Shown here one piece after another: positions 1 to 8,238 of a DNA stretch of 37,419 nucleotides. The number at the start of each line of letters is the position of its first letter. The stretch's first letter is position 1. This DNA is from an uncultured Chlorobiaceae bacterium. GTDB taxonomy: Bacteria; Bacteroidota; Chlorobiia; Chlorobiales; Chlorobiaceae. A program made the translations under genes and the position numbers. Location: the NCBI GenBank assembly GCA_903920215.1, contig CAIXLG010000036.1, positions 1 through 37,419 of the forward strand, read 5' to 3'. The notes under the pieces are model-generated. The model saw nothing but the letters and a program-made list of their open reading frames with translations, made no database searches and was not told the DNA's origin.

Positions 1-1
1 A

Positions 2-202
2 ACAGATGTCGTTGACGAGGTCAACAAACTTGTTCCATCCATCCGTGAAAAATTCCCCGACATCGTCTTCTTTGGCGGACAGCTTGTCTTTACCAACGAA
101 ACAATCATGGATCGCTGGCTGCACAATTACACCGTTTTTGCCGTACAGCAGAACCTCTATGTCCACGGTATTCCCTTTGTGATTCTGCCGGTTAAGGTAT
201 AG
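2..202 (+). CDS. C-terminal end of a membrane permease (APC/KUP-like, possibly K+ transporter), partial
   Basis: The reading frame enters from the left edge and stops at TAG 200-202, leaving 66 residues. The visible part is the soluble C-terminal tail. It ends with an LHNYTVFAVQ stretch and then GIPFVILPVKV. From memory, bacterial APC-superfamily permeases and KUP-type K+ transporters have tails of this kind, with a Leu-His-Asn turn and a hydrophobic strand ending in LPxxV. The transmembrane part lies outside the window, so the substrate cannot be read. Potassium is suggested by the context: the next three genes form a copy of the sensing module of the kdp locus further right. An amino-acid permease remains possible. 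Confidence 0.5.
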   Translation, partial: TDVVDEVNKLVPSIREKFPDIVFFGGQLVFTNETIMDRWLHNYTVFAVQQNLYVHGIPFVILPVKV

Positions 203-245
203 CACTGTAAAGGTTCTATCAGCAATACATGCATGAAGGATACCT

Positions 246-2078
246 ATGATCAGCATACGACAAAAACTTCTGCTCGGGTTTGGAGGCCTGCTCCTCATTG
301 TCGCTGCAATGGGTCTCTTGACTATACGTCAAATCGACTCACTTGGGGGAGCCATCGATGTTATTCTCAGGCAGAACTATAGAAGTGTTCTCGCTTGCCA
401 GAAAATGTCGGAATCCCTTGACCGTATCGACAACGGAGTGCTGTTTACCTTTACCGGGCATTATGAGCAAGGCATGGGAAATATTCAGTTGCACAACAAG
501 GAATTCCTCCATGCGTTACAGGTCGAACTAGGCAATATCACCCTGCCTGGTGAACATCAGAAAGCCATGCAGATAAGGGCACTGTTTACGGAATACACCA
601 GGGTTATCTCCCTGATTACCGACCCGAAAGTATCGCTTTCAGAAAGACAAAACCGTTATTTTTCCGATCTCCTGCCCCTGGTTCACCGAATGAAGCTGCT
701 TTCCAGCGAAGTGCTTGAAATGAACCAGTCCAATATGCAACGGGCGAACAATAATGCCTGGAAAATGGCTGCCTCAGCGCATAACAACGTGCTTGTTGCC
801 ATCATTGCCAGTGCGTTTATCGCTCTGTTGTTCAGTTATCAGTCGCATCGATGGATTCTTATGCCGATTAAAAAGCTCATTGCCTCGGCGGAGGAAATCC
901 GGAAGGGTAACCTTGATCTTGTGCTTGATACCACCTCCAAAGATGAAATCGGTCAGCTTTCAGGGTCGTTCAACGAAATGGCGGCGACTCTGCGCAAAAT
1001 TCGTAAAAGTGACAGGGATGCGCTCGTTCGGACAAGAAAAGCCACACAGGAAGTATTCAAGGTACTCCCTTCACCAATAGCAGTGCTCGACAGTGACGGT
1101 GAAGTAGAAGTTTCAACCGAATCCGCTGAGCACTTTTTCGGATTAAAACCGGGAGTAAATGTAAGAGATCTTGGTCGTGAGTGGTTGCTTGTTTTGTGGC
1201 AAAAAGCTCTGCGACAGGGTTCTTTGGCAGAATCTGAAGAGGGTAATGGTTTTATCCAGCATTTTGCAGATAATCAGGAGCATTTTTTTCAACCAATGGC
1301 ACTCCCTATTCCAGCAGGAGATGAAAGTCTCAGCTTTGCAGGAACCGCCTTGATATTTAAGGATGTTACCAAAGAGCATGAACAACTGGAGCTGAAACGA
1401 AGTGTCATTTCTACAGTATCCCATCAGTTGAGAACTCCTTTGACTTCGTTGAGAATGTCGATCCATCTCCTGCTTGAGGAACGTATAGGTCAGCTGAATG
1501 AGAAGCAGGCTGATTTACTTCTTGCAGCACGGGACGAAAGTGAGCGCCTTGTAAACATCATTGACGATCTCCTGGATATTAACCGTATTGAATCAGGGAT
1601 GGCTCATTTGGACATTAAAGCTGTTTCGCCTTCACATCTTGGCATTGAAGGAGTTGAGTCGTTTCTTGTCCAGGCCACAGATCAAGGCGTGACCATCGTC
1701 AACGCTATCCCGGAAGGGTTGCCTGATGTAATGGCTGATTCTGACAGCATCCTGTATGTGTTTGCCAATCTTTTGTCGAATGCCTTGCGGTTTACTTCGC
1801 CTGGTGGAACAGTAACGATAAGCGCAGTTCGGAATCAGAACAACATACGGTTTTCCGTTGAAGATACTGGTGAGGGTATATCTCCCGAACACATGGAGCA
1901 CCTTTTTGAACAGTTTTACAGGGTTCCCGGTCAGCAGCAGAAAAGCGGGATAGGACTGGGGCTCTCTATCGCCAAAGAAATTGTTGAGGCTCATGGCGGC
2001 AAGGTTAGCGCCGAAAGTGTCTATACAAAAGGTTCTGTTTTTCATTTCACCCTTCCTTTCAAGAAAGAGATTATCTGA
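246..2078 (+). CDS. KinB-like membrane histidine kinase (HAMP-PAS-HisKA-HATPase)
   Basis: 610 residues. TM1 lies at about 8-28, followed by an extracytoplasmic helical region of about 150 residues, TM2 at about 180-200, and HAMP at about 200-255 (ending near KDEIGQLSGSFNEM). A PAS-like domain covers about 265-375. The HisKA H-box is STVSHQLRTPLTSL with phospho-acceptor His393, and the HATPase has an N-box NLLSNALRF, a G1 box EDTGEGI and a G2 box GIGLGLSIAKE. It would phosphorylate a response regulator in response to an envelope signal. No regulator gene is adjacent, so the partner may be one of the NtrC-type regulators at 32128-33495 or 35474-37009. It is a clear paralogue of the kinase at 30060-31934 throughout, starting with RQKLL at the N-terminus. 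The start has AAGGA a few bases upstream. The upstream permease ends 43 bases earlier, so the genes may be co-transcribed. Confidence 0.9.
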   Translation: MISIRQKLLLGFGGLLLIVAAMGLLTIRQIDSLGGAIDVILRQNYRSVLACQKMSESLDRIDNGVLFTFTGHYEQGMGNIQLHNKEFLHALQVELGNITLPGEHQKAMQIRALFTEYTRVISLITDPKVSLSERQNRYFSDLLPLVHRMKLLSSEVLEMNQSNMQRANNNAWKMAASAHNNVLVAIIASAFIALLFSYQSHRWILMPIKKLIASAEEIRKGNLDLVLDTTSKDEIGQLSGSFNEMAATLRKIRKSDRDALVRTRKATQEVFKVLPSPIAVLDSDGEVEVSTESAEHFFGLKPGVNVRDLGREWLLVLWQKALRQGSLAESEEGNGFIQHFADNQEHFFQPMALPIPAGDESLSFAGTALIFKDVTKEHEQLELKRSVISTVSHQLRTPLTSLRMSIHLLLEERIGQLNEKQADLLLAARDESERLVNIIDDLLDINRIESGMAHLDIKAVSPSHLGIEGVESFLVQATDQGVTIVNAIPEGLPDVMADSDSILYVFANLLSNALRFTSPGGTVTISAVRNQNNIRFSVEDTGEGISPEHMEHLFEQFYRVPGQQQKSGIGLGLSIAKEIVEAHGGKVSAESVYTKGSVFHFTLPFKKEII

Positions 2079-2116
2079 CAACCTCGCGCATTGGTAAATA
2101 AGGAGGATCAAGAATC

Positions 2117-2209
2117 ATGAACGTTTATCATTACTTGTTTTTTGGAATACTTATCTTTTTTATCCTCGCAGGAGCCGCTGGAGTGATAGGTATTTTATTG
2201 CATCATTAA
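2117..2209 (+). CDS. 30-residue single-span membrane peptide (KdpF-like position)
   Basis: ATG 2117 to TAA 2207-2209, preceded by a strong ribosome site (AAGGAGG at 2100-2106). The peptide is one hydrophobic helix with a short polar start (MNVYHY) and a His-His end. KdpF is a single-span subunit of similar length that stabilises the KdpABC pump. In the kdp locus of this window kdpF lies directly after the paralogous kinase, exactly as this peptide follows its own kinase. I infer a KdpF-derived or functionally similar small membrane subunit acting with the adjacent permease or kinase. Sequence identity with KdpF is too short to judge. The strong SD and tight spacing (38 bases after the kinase stop, about 50 before the next start) argue that it is really translated. 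Confidence 0.6.
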   Translation: MNVYHYLFFGILIFFILAGAAGVIGILLHH

Positions 2210-2257
2210 ATGCATGGAAGCATAACCGGTTATCCCATCTTCAACAAAGGAGAACCC

Positions 2258-3883
2258 GTGGAAAGTAACAGGAACGACAGCTTTTTGCGTCTCATCCAGC
2301 GCTCGCAAAAAGGAAAGCTCAAAATTTATCTCGGTTACTCTTCAGGGGTTGGCAAAACCCTTGCGATGCTTCAGGAGGCGGAACGTCTCCATGAAAACGG
2401 TATTGATATTGTAGCTGGTTTTGTTGAGACTCATGAAAGAGGGGAGTTCGCATCCCTGCTTTCGAAGCTTGAGCTTATCCCCCGTAAAAAACAGATGTAT
2501 AGAGGGATAGAAATTACAGAGATGGATATTGACGCCATTTTGCAGCGCCAGCCATCGGTTGTTCTTGTTGATGAACTTCAGCATTCTAATGTACCGGGAA
2601 GCAAAAATGCCAAACGTTATGAAGATGTTGAGGAGATTCTTGCTGCCGGTATCCATGTAATTTCGACATTGAATATCCAGCATCTCGAAAGTCTCTATGA
2701 AACGGTTGAACAGGTTACTGGTATAAGGGTGAAAGACCGGGTGCCTGATCGGCTTTTGTCGCAGGCTGAACAGCTTGTCAATGTGGATATTACCCCCGAT
2801 GATTTGCGGCAGCGCCTGATTGAGGGAAAAATCTTTTCACCCGGCCAGCCAGGGACTCTTGTATCAGACTTTTTCAAGCCTGAAAGTCTTGAGCAGCTTC
2901 GTGAGTTGACTCTTCGGGAACTTGCTTCTCACATTGATTTGAAAAGGCGAACGCAACTCGCAGATGAATTTCCTTCGAATCCTGATCAAATTATGGTATG
3001 CCTCAGTTCGCATAGCCTGAACGGTGAGGCACTTGTTCGCTATGCATCGAGAATAGCGGGACGATTGAATAAAAACTGGTATGCCGTCTATGTGCAGAAG
3101 CTTGCAGAGAACTCTCCTGTATTGGATGAGGGATCGGATCACTGGGTTGCGGAGACTCTCGGTCTAGCCCGTGAGCTTGGCGCGGCAGTTTTTAACTATA
3201 AAGGTGATGATGCGGTGAAAACCATTCTGCAGTTTGCCCGGGAATACCGGGTCGGACATATCATTATTGGTAATTCGGGAGGAACACTTCCTTTGTGGCA
3301 GCGCATACAAGGGAAAAAGAGCGTTGTTGAACGATTGATTGATGAGTGTCGGGATATAAGTGTAACGGTCTTTGATACCCGGCAGGGTGGAGCTTCCGGT
3401 TCATCTCAGGGCAATGAAGCGCCCCTTGTCATGAAGAAGGATATTTCCAGGTTCGATAAATTGCCGCACAATGAATGGAAAGAGCTGGTCAGGAATGCAA
3501 AGGTGGTTGTTCTGGATGGTGTTGTTGAGCAAAAAAAAGCCTTCAGGCTGTTGCTTCATGAGTGCTGCATGGCTCGCCCCGATATCGATGAAGAGGAGGC
3601 ATGGAAGAGATTATTGGAGCGTGAAAAACAGGGTGGAACCTATGCCGGGTCGGAGATTGGAATACCCCATGCCAGACTCGATGGTCTGAAACAGCCAGCG
3701 GTTATTATCGGAGTAAGCAAAAGCGGGGTGTATGACAAGGAGTCGAAAAATAGAGCCCGTATTATTTTCCTTGTGCTCACCCCGATTTCAGATCCGAACG
3801 GTCACATCAAGATACTTGGCGTCATCAGCAACATGGCTTCTGACACTCAGTGGCGCAATGCCATGCTGCAAGAGGCGGGTTAA
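2258..3883 (+). CDS. Transmitter-less KdpD sensor fused to USP and PTS EIIA domains (copy 1)
   Basis: 541 residues from GTG 2258, chosen because AAGGAG lies about 7 bases upstream and the product then begins MESNRNDSFLRL, colinear with the copy at 23772-25451. An upstream ATG at 2210 would add 16 residues. Domains: KdpD N-terminal domain (about 15-225) with Walker A GYSSGVGKT at 26-34 and DELQH at 104-108; universal-stress domain (about 245-385); PTS EIIA type-2 domain (about 415-541) with phospho-acceptor His471 in IPHAR. The four TM helices, GAF and kinase transmitter of full KdpD (about 890 residues) are absent. In E. coli the KdpD N-domain tunes kinase activity and unphosphorylated EIIA-Ntr binds KdpD. 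I infer a regulatory adaptor for the upstream kinase. The canonical DELAHTN motif is altered to DELQHSN here. Confidence 0.9.
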   Translation: MESNRNDSFLRLIQRSQKGKLKIYLGYSSGVGKTLAMLQEAERLHENGIDIVAGFVETHERGEFASLLSKLELIPRKKQMYRGIEITEMDIDAILQRQPSVVLVDELQHSNVPGSKNAKRYEDVEEILAAGIHVISTLNIQHLESLYETVEQVTGIRVKDRVPDRLLSQAEQLVNVDITPDDLRQRLIEGKIFSPGQPGTLVSDFFKPESLEQLRELTLRELASHIDLKRRTQLADEFPSNPDQIMVCLSSHSLNGEALVRYASRIAGRLNKNWYAVYVQKLAENSPVLDEGSDHWVAETLGLARELGAAVFNYKGDDAVKTILQFAREYRVGHIIIGNSGGTLPLWQRIQGKKSVVERLIDECRDISVTVFDTRQGGASGSSQGNEAPLVMKKDISRFDKLPHNEWKELVRNAKVVVLDGVVEQKKAFRLLLHECCMARPDIDEEEAWKRLLEREKQGGTYAGSEIGIPHARLDGLKQPAVIIGVSKSGVYDKESKNRARIIFLVLTPISDPNGHIKILGVISNMASDTQWRNAMLQEAG

Positions 3884-3899
3884 ACGATGTGGGTCTCTC

Positions 3900-4271
3900 C
3901 TACAATGTCTGTTCAATGGAGTTCGGTGTTACTGCCATTACAGCACGTGCCCATGCAAATTTTGCTTTGGTTCCGTCAAAGTCAGCGCCTGAGGTTTCAA
4001 TGCTCGCGGTTCCTTTGATCAGGAAGCCGGTGCCAGGGCCCATATTTCCAGCGACCTTGCGGCTGCCAAGTGTAATCAATACCTGATTGTTAAAAGCAAT
4101 GTTCGCTTCTGTACGGTGCATATACCCTACAGGAATAAGGATGCGCTCAGCATCAGTAATGCGTACATAGCTGTTCCAGGTGTTGACCATATGCGGTCCA
4201 TCCTGCCCCAACGTAGCAATCGCAACCACGCCGTCATGCTTCAATACTTCCGTCAATTTCTCTGGAATCAT
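3900..4271 (-). CDS. Pyridoxamine 5'-phosphate oxidase-like FMN-binding protein
   Basis: 123 residues starting at the Met preceded by GAGG about 8 bases upstream; an in-frame Met 11 codons earlier lacks such a site. The fold is suggested by KHDGVVAIATLG near the N-terminus, WNSYVRI, ILIPVGYMHRTEANIAFN and QVLITLGSRK, as in small PNPOx-like split-barrel flavoproteins that bind FMN or related cofactors. These proteins reduce or bind small molecules in the cytoplasm; the substrate cannot be predicted. It converges with the KdpD-like gene, with a 16-base gap, and has no obvious operon partner. Confidence 0.75.
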   Translation of the reverse strand: MIPEKLTEVLKHDGVVAIATLGQDGPHMVNTWNSYVRITDAERILIPVGYMHRTEANIAFNNQVLITLGSRKVAGNMGPGTGFLIKGTASIETSGADFDGTKAKFAWARAVMAVTPNSIEQTL

Positions 4272-4561
4272 CTGTATGCCTCGATTATGTTGTATGTGTC
4301 TCAAAGAATGTAGTCCTGCAGATTAAGCTCCATCATTGTAAGGCTTTGCCGAGAAATTGCCAAATATTGTTAGCTTTGTCAGTGCTTATGTGCGGATAAA
4401 ACACTGGATATGATGTAAGCCGGTAACCTCACATAATCAATGTTCTAAAACAAATTTTGGCAATAAAATAAGAGAGCTTTACATACAGGAATCTTATTGA
4501 ACCAATCCCATTCGTTAAGCTCCAATTCCAAGCAAAACTGGAGAGCAAGATATGACAGTGT
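4272..4561. other. Intergenic stretch with a partial palindromic repeat
   Basis: No convincing gene here. The only structure I see is at about 4412-4437, where ATGTAAGC, GGTAA and CTCACATAAT match the middle of a larger palindrome at 21613-21648. The rest is AT-rich and unremarkable. Confidence 0.5.
4412..4437. repeat. Copy of dispersed palindromic element (degenerate)
   Basis: The segment reads as ATGTAAGC, a C, GGTAA, a C, then CTCACATAAT. The copy at 21619-21644 differs at only a few bases. Here the outer arms are eroded, whereas the other copy has perfect 11-base arms. It may be an insertion-sequence end, a recombinase site or a REP-like element. Confidence 0.5.
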
Positions 4562-4762
4562 CTAAAATACTTGAGCCTCATTGATGTGCCTGACTATCCT
4601 GAAGGCGTTTACTCTTGTTGAACGAGCGTTCTTCATGTCAATATTCCATGCAAAAATATGCCCTATGTTGAAAAGTGTGGCACATACCGCAGTATCAACG
4701 ATTTCCAGCTGAATAGAAAGCGATCGTTTCAGGAACTCCAACGTCTTTACATGGTCACTAAG
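4562..4762 (-). pseudogene. Unidentified coding-like fragment directly after the ABC exporter stop
   Basis: After the TAG of the ABC gene (4763-4765), the same minus-strand frame stays open for 66 codons to TAG at 4562-4564. The translation looks protein-like (KTLEFLKRSLSIQLEIVDT, then NIGHIFAWNIDMKNARST), but there is no start codon with a ribosome site and I do not recognise it. It could be the tail of a lost gene, a once-longer C-terminus, or chance. Confidence 0.3.
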
Positions 4763-6682
4763 CTATTTTGAGGATTTATTATTTCCTTCTATTTTTCCTA
4801 AAAACTGAATATCATAGAGATGCTTATAGAGACCATCAAGCTTAAGAAGTTCTTGATGATTACCCGTTTCTATGACACGACCACGATCAATGACAATGAT
4901 CCGGTCGGCATTCCGAACGGTAGACAGCCTATGAGCTACCACAAGAGCGGTACGATTTGCAAGCGCATGGTCAATAGCCTCTTGTACCACCTTTTCCGAT
5001 TCGTTGTCAAGAGCACTGGTTGCTTCATCTAAAATCAGAAATTCCGGGTTTTTTACTATAGCACGAGCAATGGCCAGTCTCTGGCGCTGGCCACCGGAAA
5101 GCTGTACACCACGGTCGCCAATCAGGGTTTCATACTTCTTGGGTTTTTCCTCAATGAATAGATGTGCATTGGCCATATTAGCCGCTGCAATGATCATCTC
5201 CCGCCTGATCTCACCATTGCTACCATAGGCAATATTCTCCCCAATTGTATCATTAAATAAAATCACATCCTGGTTGACCAGTCCAATCATACTTCTAAAC
5301 TGCTTGAAGTCATATTCGCGGATATCAACCCCGTCAATAGTGATCCGGCCTGAATCAACATCATAAAAACGTAGCAACAAGTCAACCATCGTAGACTTTC
5401 CAGAACCGGACTGCCCCACAAGCGCAACAATCTCCCCTTTTTTGATTTCTAAAGAAACATGATCGAGAACATTCGGAGCACCCGTTTCATTGCTGTACTT
5501 GAAGGAAACATCCTCAAACCTAATCTCATGGACGAAACTATTTATCGAACGAGTCCCATTGCTGATATCCGGCACTGTATCTAGCAGTTCAAACAAACGC
5601 TCTGCAGAGGCCTTTCCGACTGCCATCAGGGTATTGACCTCCCCTAATTCTTTGATTGGCCCCATCGTTGAATAAAGGGTGAAAATAAAAAGCATCAGTT
5701 CTGATGAAGTTATGTACCCATGAAACACCTCCAGACCACCAAACCAGAGCACTGTGGCAATGGTTGTCACAAACAGCGTTTCATTCATCGGTCCGATAAT
5801 ATTGCGAAGCATTCCTATTTTAATATCGAGTTTGCTGAAATTTTTGGTAAATGCCTGGAAGCGATCAAGTTCGACATTTTCGAATGCGTTCGACTTAATA
5901 ACCTTGATCCCACTAAATTTTTCCTGCAGTACCGAGTGCATATCTCCCATTTTAGTTCGTAAAACAACAGCAAGACCATTAACCTTGTTACCGATCACTC
6001 GTATAACGAAAAATATGCTCAGTGAAGTGACGGCTGCAAACAAAGTGAGTTTCCAGCTTATGATCAGAAGAGCTGCAACATAAACGACTATTGAAAATGG
6101 ATTTTGTAAAAAATTGATAAAAATTAAGCTAATCGTATCATTAACAGCCTGAACATCATTATAGACAAGGGTCATTAAGTCGCCTACTCGATTCTTGTTG
6201 AAATAATCCAGGTGCATCTCAATGATATTACTGAAAACATCATCCCTGAGACTCTTTGTGGACTTGGTCTTAATCCTGAACAGAAGCTGGCTGTTCAGGA
6301 AGACAAAGAGATTTTTCAAGGCAAAAGATGCAATCAGAAAAAGGCATATGTTCAAGAGTGTACGTTCTTTGGTCTCTGAATGAAATACTTTTGAAAAGGA
6401 TTCAGTCACAGAAGCCTTAAGCTTGTCACTATTTATTCCTTGAAAAACAAACGGATCGGATATGATGCTGATTGCCACAGCCTTTTTCTCAAAATCTTTA
6501 GTATGCTGATGCGCAGGAGCCTCAATGGTACTGTCAGCATTAAAAACAGCATTCAAAAGAGGAAGCATTGAGTAGATTGATACAATTCCTAGCAGAGAAG
6601 TCATCATACTGAGCATCACAACAAGCACCACTGTCCCTTTTGATGGGTGTATGTAGTGAAATAAACGGATAAATACGCCCAT
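4763..6682 (-). CDS. MsbA-like ABC exporter (fused TMD-NBD)
   Basis: 639 residues. The N-terminal half has six predicted TM helices (first at about 17-45) with an unusually long loop after TM1 (about 50-110). The sequence DYFNKNRVGDLMTLVYNDV fits the coupling region of type IV exporters. The NBD has Walker A GQSGSGKST at 423-431, Q-loop near LVNQD, signature LSGGQ at 528-532, Walker B FLILDE at 548-553 and switch His in VVAHRLST. It should work as a homodimer in the inner membrane. Two roles are plausible: lipid A or lipid flipping (MsbA-type), or export of the lasso peptide encoded at 8239. The lasso genes run the other way, with a dead transposase between, and no other exporter is seen. The sequence reads more like a general lipid exporter, so assignment to the lasso cluster is uncertain. 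Confidence 0.88.
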   Translation of the reverse strand: MGVFIRLFHYIHPSKGTVVLVVMLSMMTSLLGIVSIYSMLPLLNAVFNADSTIEAPAHQHTKDFEKKAVAISIISDPFVFQGINSDKLKASVTESFSKVFHSETKERTLLNICLFLIASFALKNLFVFLNSQLLFRIKTKSTKSLRDDVFSNIIEMHLDYFNKNRVGDLMTLVYNDVQAVNDTISLIFINFLQNPFSIVVYVAALLIISWKLTLFAAVTSLSIFFVIRVIGNKVNGLAVVLRTKMGDMHSVLQEKFSGIKVIKSNAFENVELDRFQAFTKNFSKLDIKIGMLRNIIGPMNETLFVTTIATVLWFGGLEVFHGYITSSELMLFIFTLYSTMGPIKELGEVNTLMAVGKASAERLFELLDTVPDISNGTRSINSFVHEIRFEDVSFKYSNETGAPNVLDHVSLEIKKGEIVALVGQSGSGKSTMVDLLLRFYDVDSGRITIDGVDIREYDFKQFRSMIGLVNQDVILFNDTIGENIAYGSNGEIRREMIIAAANMANAHLFIEEKPKKYETLIGDRGVQLSGGQRQRLAIARAIVKNPEFLILDEATSALDNESEKVVQEAIDHALANRTALVVAHRLSTVRNADRIIVIDRGRVIETGNHQELLKLDGLYKHLYDIQFLGKIEGNNKSSK

Positions 6683-6704
6683 ACAATGGAAATTTAATCT
6701 CAGC

Positions 6705-7793
6705 TTATAACTTGCACTTATTGCTTCGGCAATTAAAGGTGCTATTCTTTTGTATACCAGAGGTTCGAGCGATCGAAAAGTGTCTCAACTTTTCCTGGCA
6801 TCTTTTGTAAGACGCCTCAAATGAGAAATGGTGTTTTTCCGAATCTGTTTTTTTGTCCGCGATACTCCTCCCTTGTTGACATGTGCTGCAATTGTTCAAA
6901 TCACGGTTCATGTACTTGTCAGGGTTCAGTTCCGTTGAGTATGTAGGAAAATAAAATACCTCAATTTTATCGGTGTTCAACGCGAGCCATTCCTTGACTG
7001 GTTTGAAACGATGCACACGCAAATTATCAAGGATCAGGATGATCTTATGGCCAACATCCTTTACAAGCCGGTTCATAAATTGAAATTAGATTAATCTCTG
7101 GTAGTTCATCTCGCCCTCATACAGCATAAATCGCAGTTTTCCTCGATTACTAATTGCTGACATCATGCTGATATGCTCTTTTCGAGCATCCATGCGCAAT
7201 ACCATAGTCTTGCCAGAAGGTGCATAACCCCTTACAAGATTGATGTTTGTGGATATCCCAGCATCTTCGCCCCAGTAGATTTCAGTCTGCTCTGATTTGG
7301 CTTTAGTCTTGAGCTCAGGGAATAATTCCTGCATCAGGCGTTCAACCTCTACTGTCCTTTGCTCATAGGCTTTGCGCAATGGTTTTTGTGGGGTATAGCA
7401 CCAACGCGACAGATATTGCCCTACAGTACGCATCGGTATCTGTATGCCGAATTTCAGCTTGATCAACATTAGAATGGACTGACGGTCCCAAAGAGCAAAG
7501 GGAAGCATAGGCTGATCAGGACAATGATCGTTAATAATTTTCTGGATTGCCTTTTCCTGTTCAGTTGACAGGGTACGTTTGTCTCGGGTTTTTCGATCAC
7601 GCTTTGGTACTGAAAGCATCTTGTTGCTAGCTTGCAGAGACCATTGCCACCGCCGACTGGTGGTCTGCATTGAAAGACCTAAAAGCCCAGAAAAATCAAG
7701 ATTCTTTTTGCACTTTTTTCGAAGAGCCATGACCTGTTTGCAGAGGAGTTCGCGCTCACGGTCAGTTGCTTTTCTGAGATCTATTTTTTCCAT
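6705..7793 (-). pseudogene. IS630-family transposase, inactivated by nonsense and frameshift changes
   Basis: The N-terminal part (7086-7793) has HTH regions, then a first catalytic Asp in EIYWGEDAG. An in-frame TAA (7086-7088) interrupts it. The frame resumes three codons later with NRLVKDVGHKIILILDNLRV, YFPTYSTELNPD and NRDL, which carry the second and third DDE motifs. After NRDL the reading frame is wrong: another frame holds the expected C-terminus (ISHLRRLTKDAR and so on), again with a stop. At least two lesions make the element dead. I could not fix the terminal inverted repeats or the TA target duplication. It sits 22 bases upstream of the ABC exporter start, so it has replaced whatever originally lay there. 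Confidence 0.85.
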
Positions 7794-8117
7794 GGTCTCA
7801 ATATACTAGATCAAGAGCTATGATTGCCGAGTCAATCATTCACGTGTTTATCTACCGTCTTTAACATAAGAAGTAACGGAATAATAAAACGCGATATCAA
7901 GCTAAGCTATTTTATTTATGTATTTTACGCTACTCAGCTGTGCTCTCATAATTTTCTATACACTCTGAACAACAGCGTAATAACCTCACCCAGCCCTATA
8001 AGCATTTTTTTACTGAAAAATGGTCATGCAGAAGTTGTTATAACTAATTTCTTGCATTTGGTTCTCCAGATTACCATCGAGGTCTTGCTCGAAAATCGCT
8101 CTGAAGTGAAAATGGAG

Positions 8118-8147
8118 TTGATGTATTTGTTGCAAATATTTTACAAT
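8118..8147 (+). promoter_or_regulatory. Possible sigma-70-type promoter upstream of lasso precursor
   Basis: TTGATG (8118-8123) and TACAAT (8142-8147) are separated by 18 bases and lie about 90 bases before the precursor ATG. In AT-rich DNA such matches occur by chance, so this is only a candidate. Confidence 0.3.
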
Positions 8148-8198
8148 ACTATTCAGTGTTTATTTTTGTTTTTTACTGCGATTAGAGTAAGTTCTTCT

Positions 8199-8215
8199 AT
8201 TCGGATTTCCCGAAT
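8199..8215. repeat. Inverted repeat ATTCGG-N5-CCGAAT just upstream of precursor
   Basis: A six-base inverted repeat with a five-base spacer ends 23 bases before the precursor start. It could be an operator or a small 5' UTR hairpin. There is no long T-run, so it is not a clear terminator. Confidence 0.35.
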
Positions 8216-8238
8216 ATGTTAACAAAAAAAGCAAAACA

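Larger units (their letters stand above)
7794..8238. other. AT-rich upstream region of the lasso-peptide precursor
   Basis: About 445 bases without a convincing gene. An open frame of 132 codons on the plus strand (7824-8222) is rich in Phe, Ile, Leu and Ser with no domain or ribosome site, so I take it as chance in AT-rich DNA. The segment holds a possible promoter at 8118-8147 and a short inverted repeat at 8199-8215, both described separately. Confidence 0.5.

Noticed and set aside
7824-8222. 132-codon frame upstream of the lasso precursor
   Set aside because: Composition is what AT-rich DNA gives; no ribosome site, no domain, and it covers the likely promoter of the precursor.
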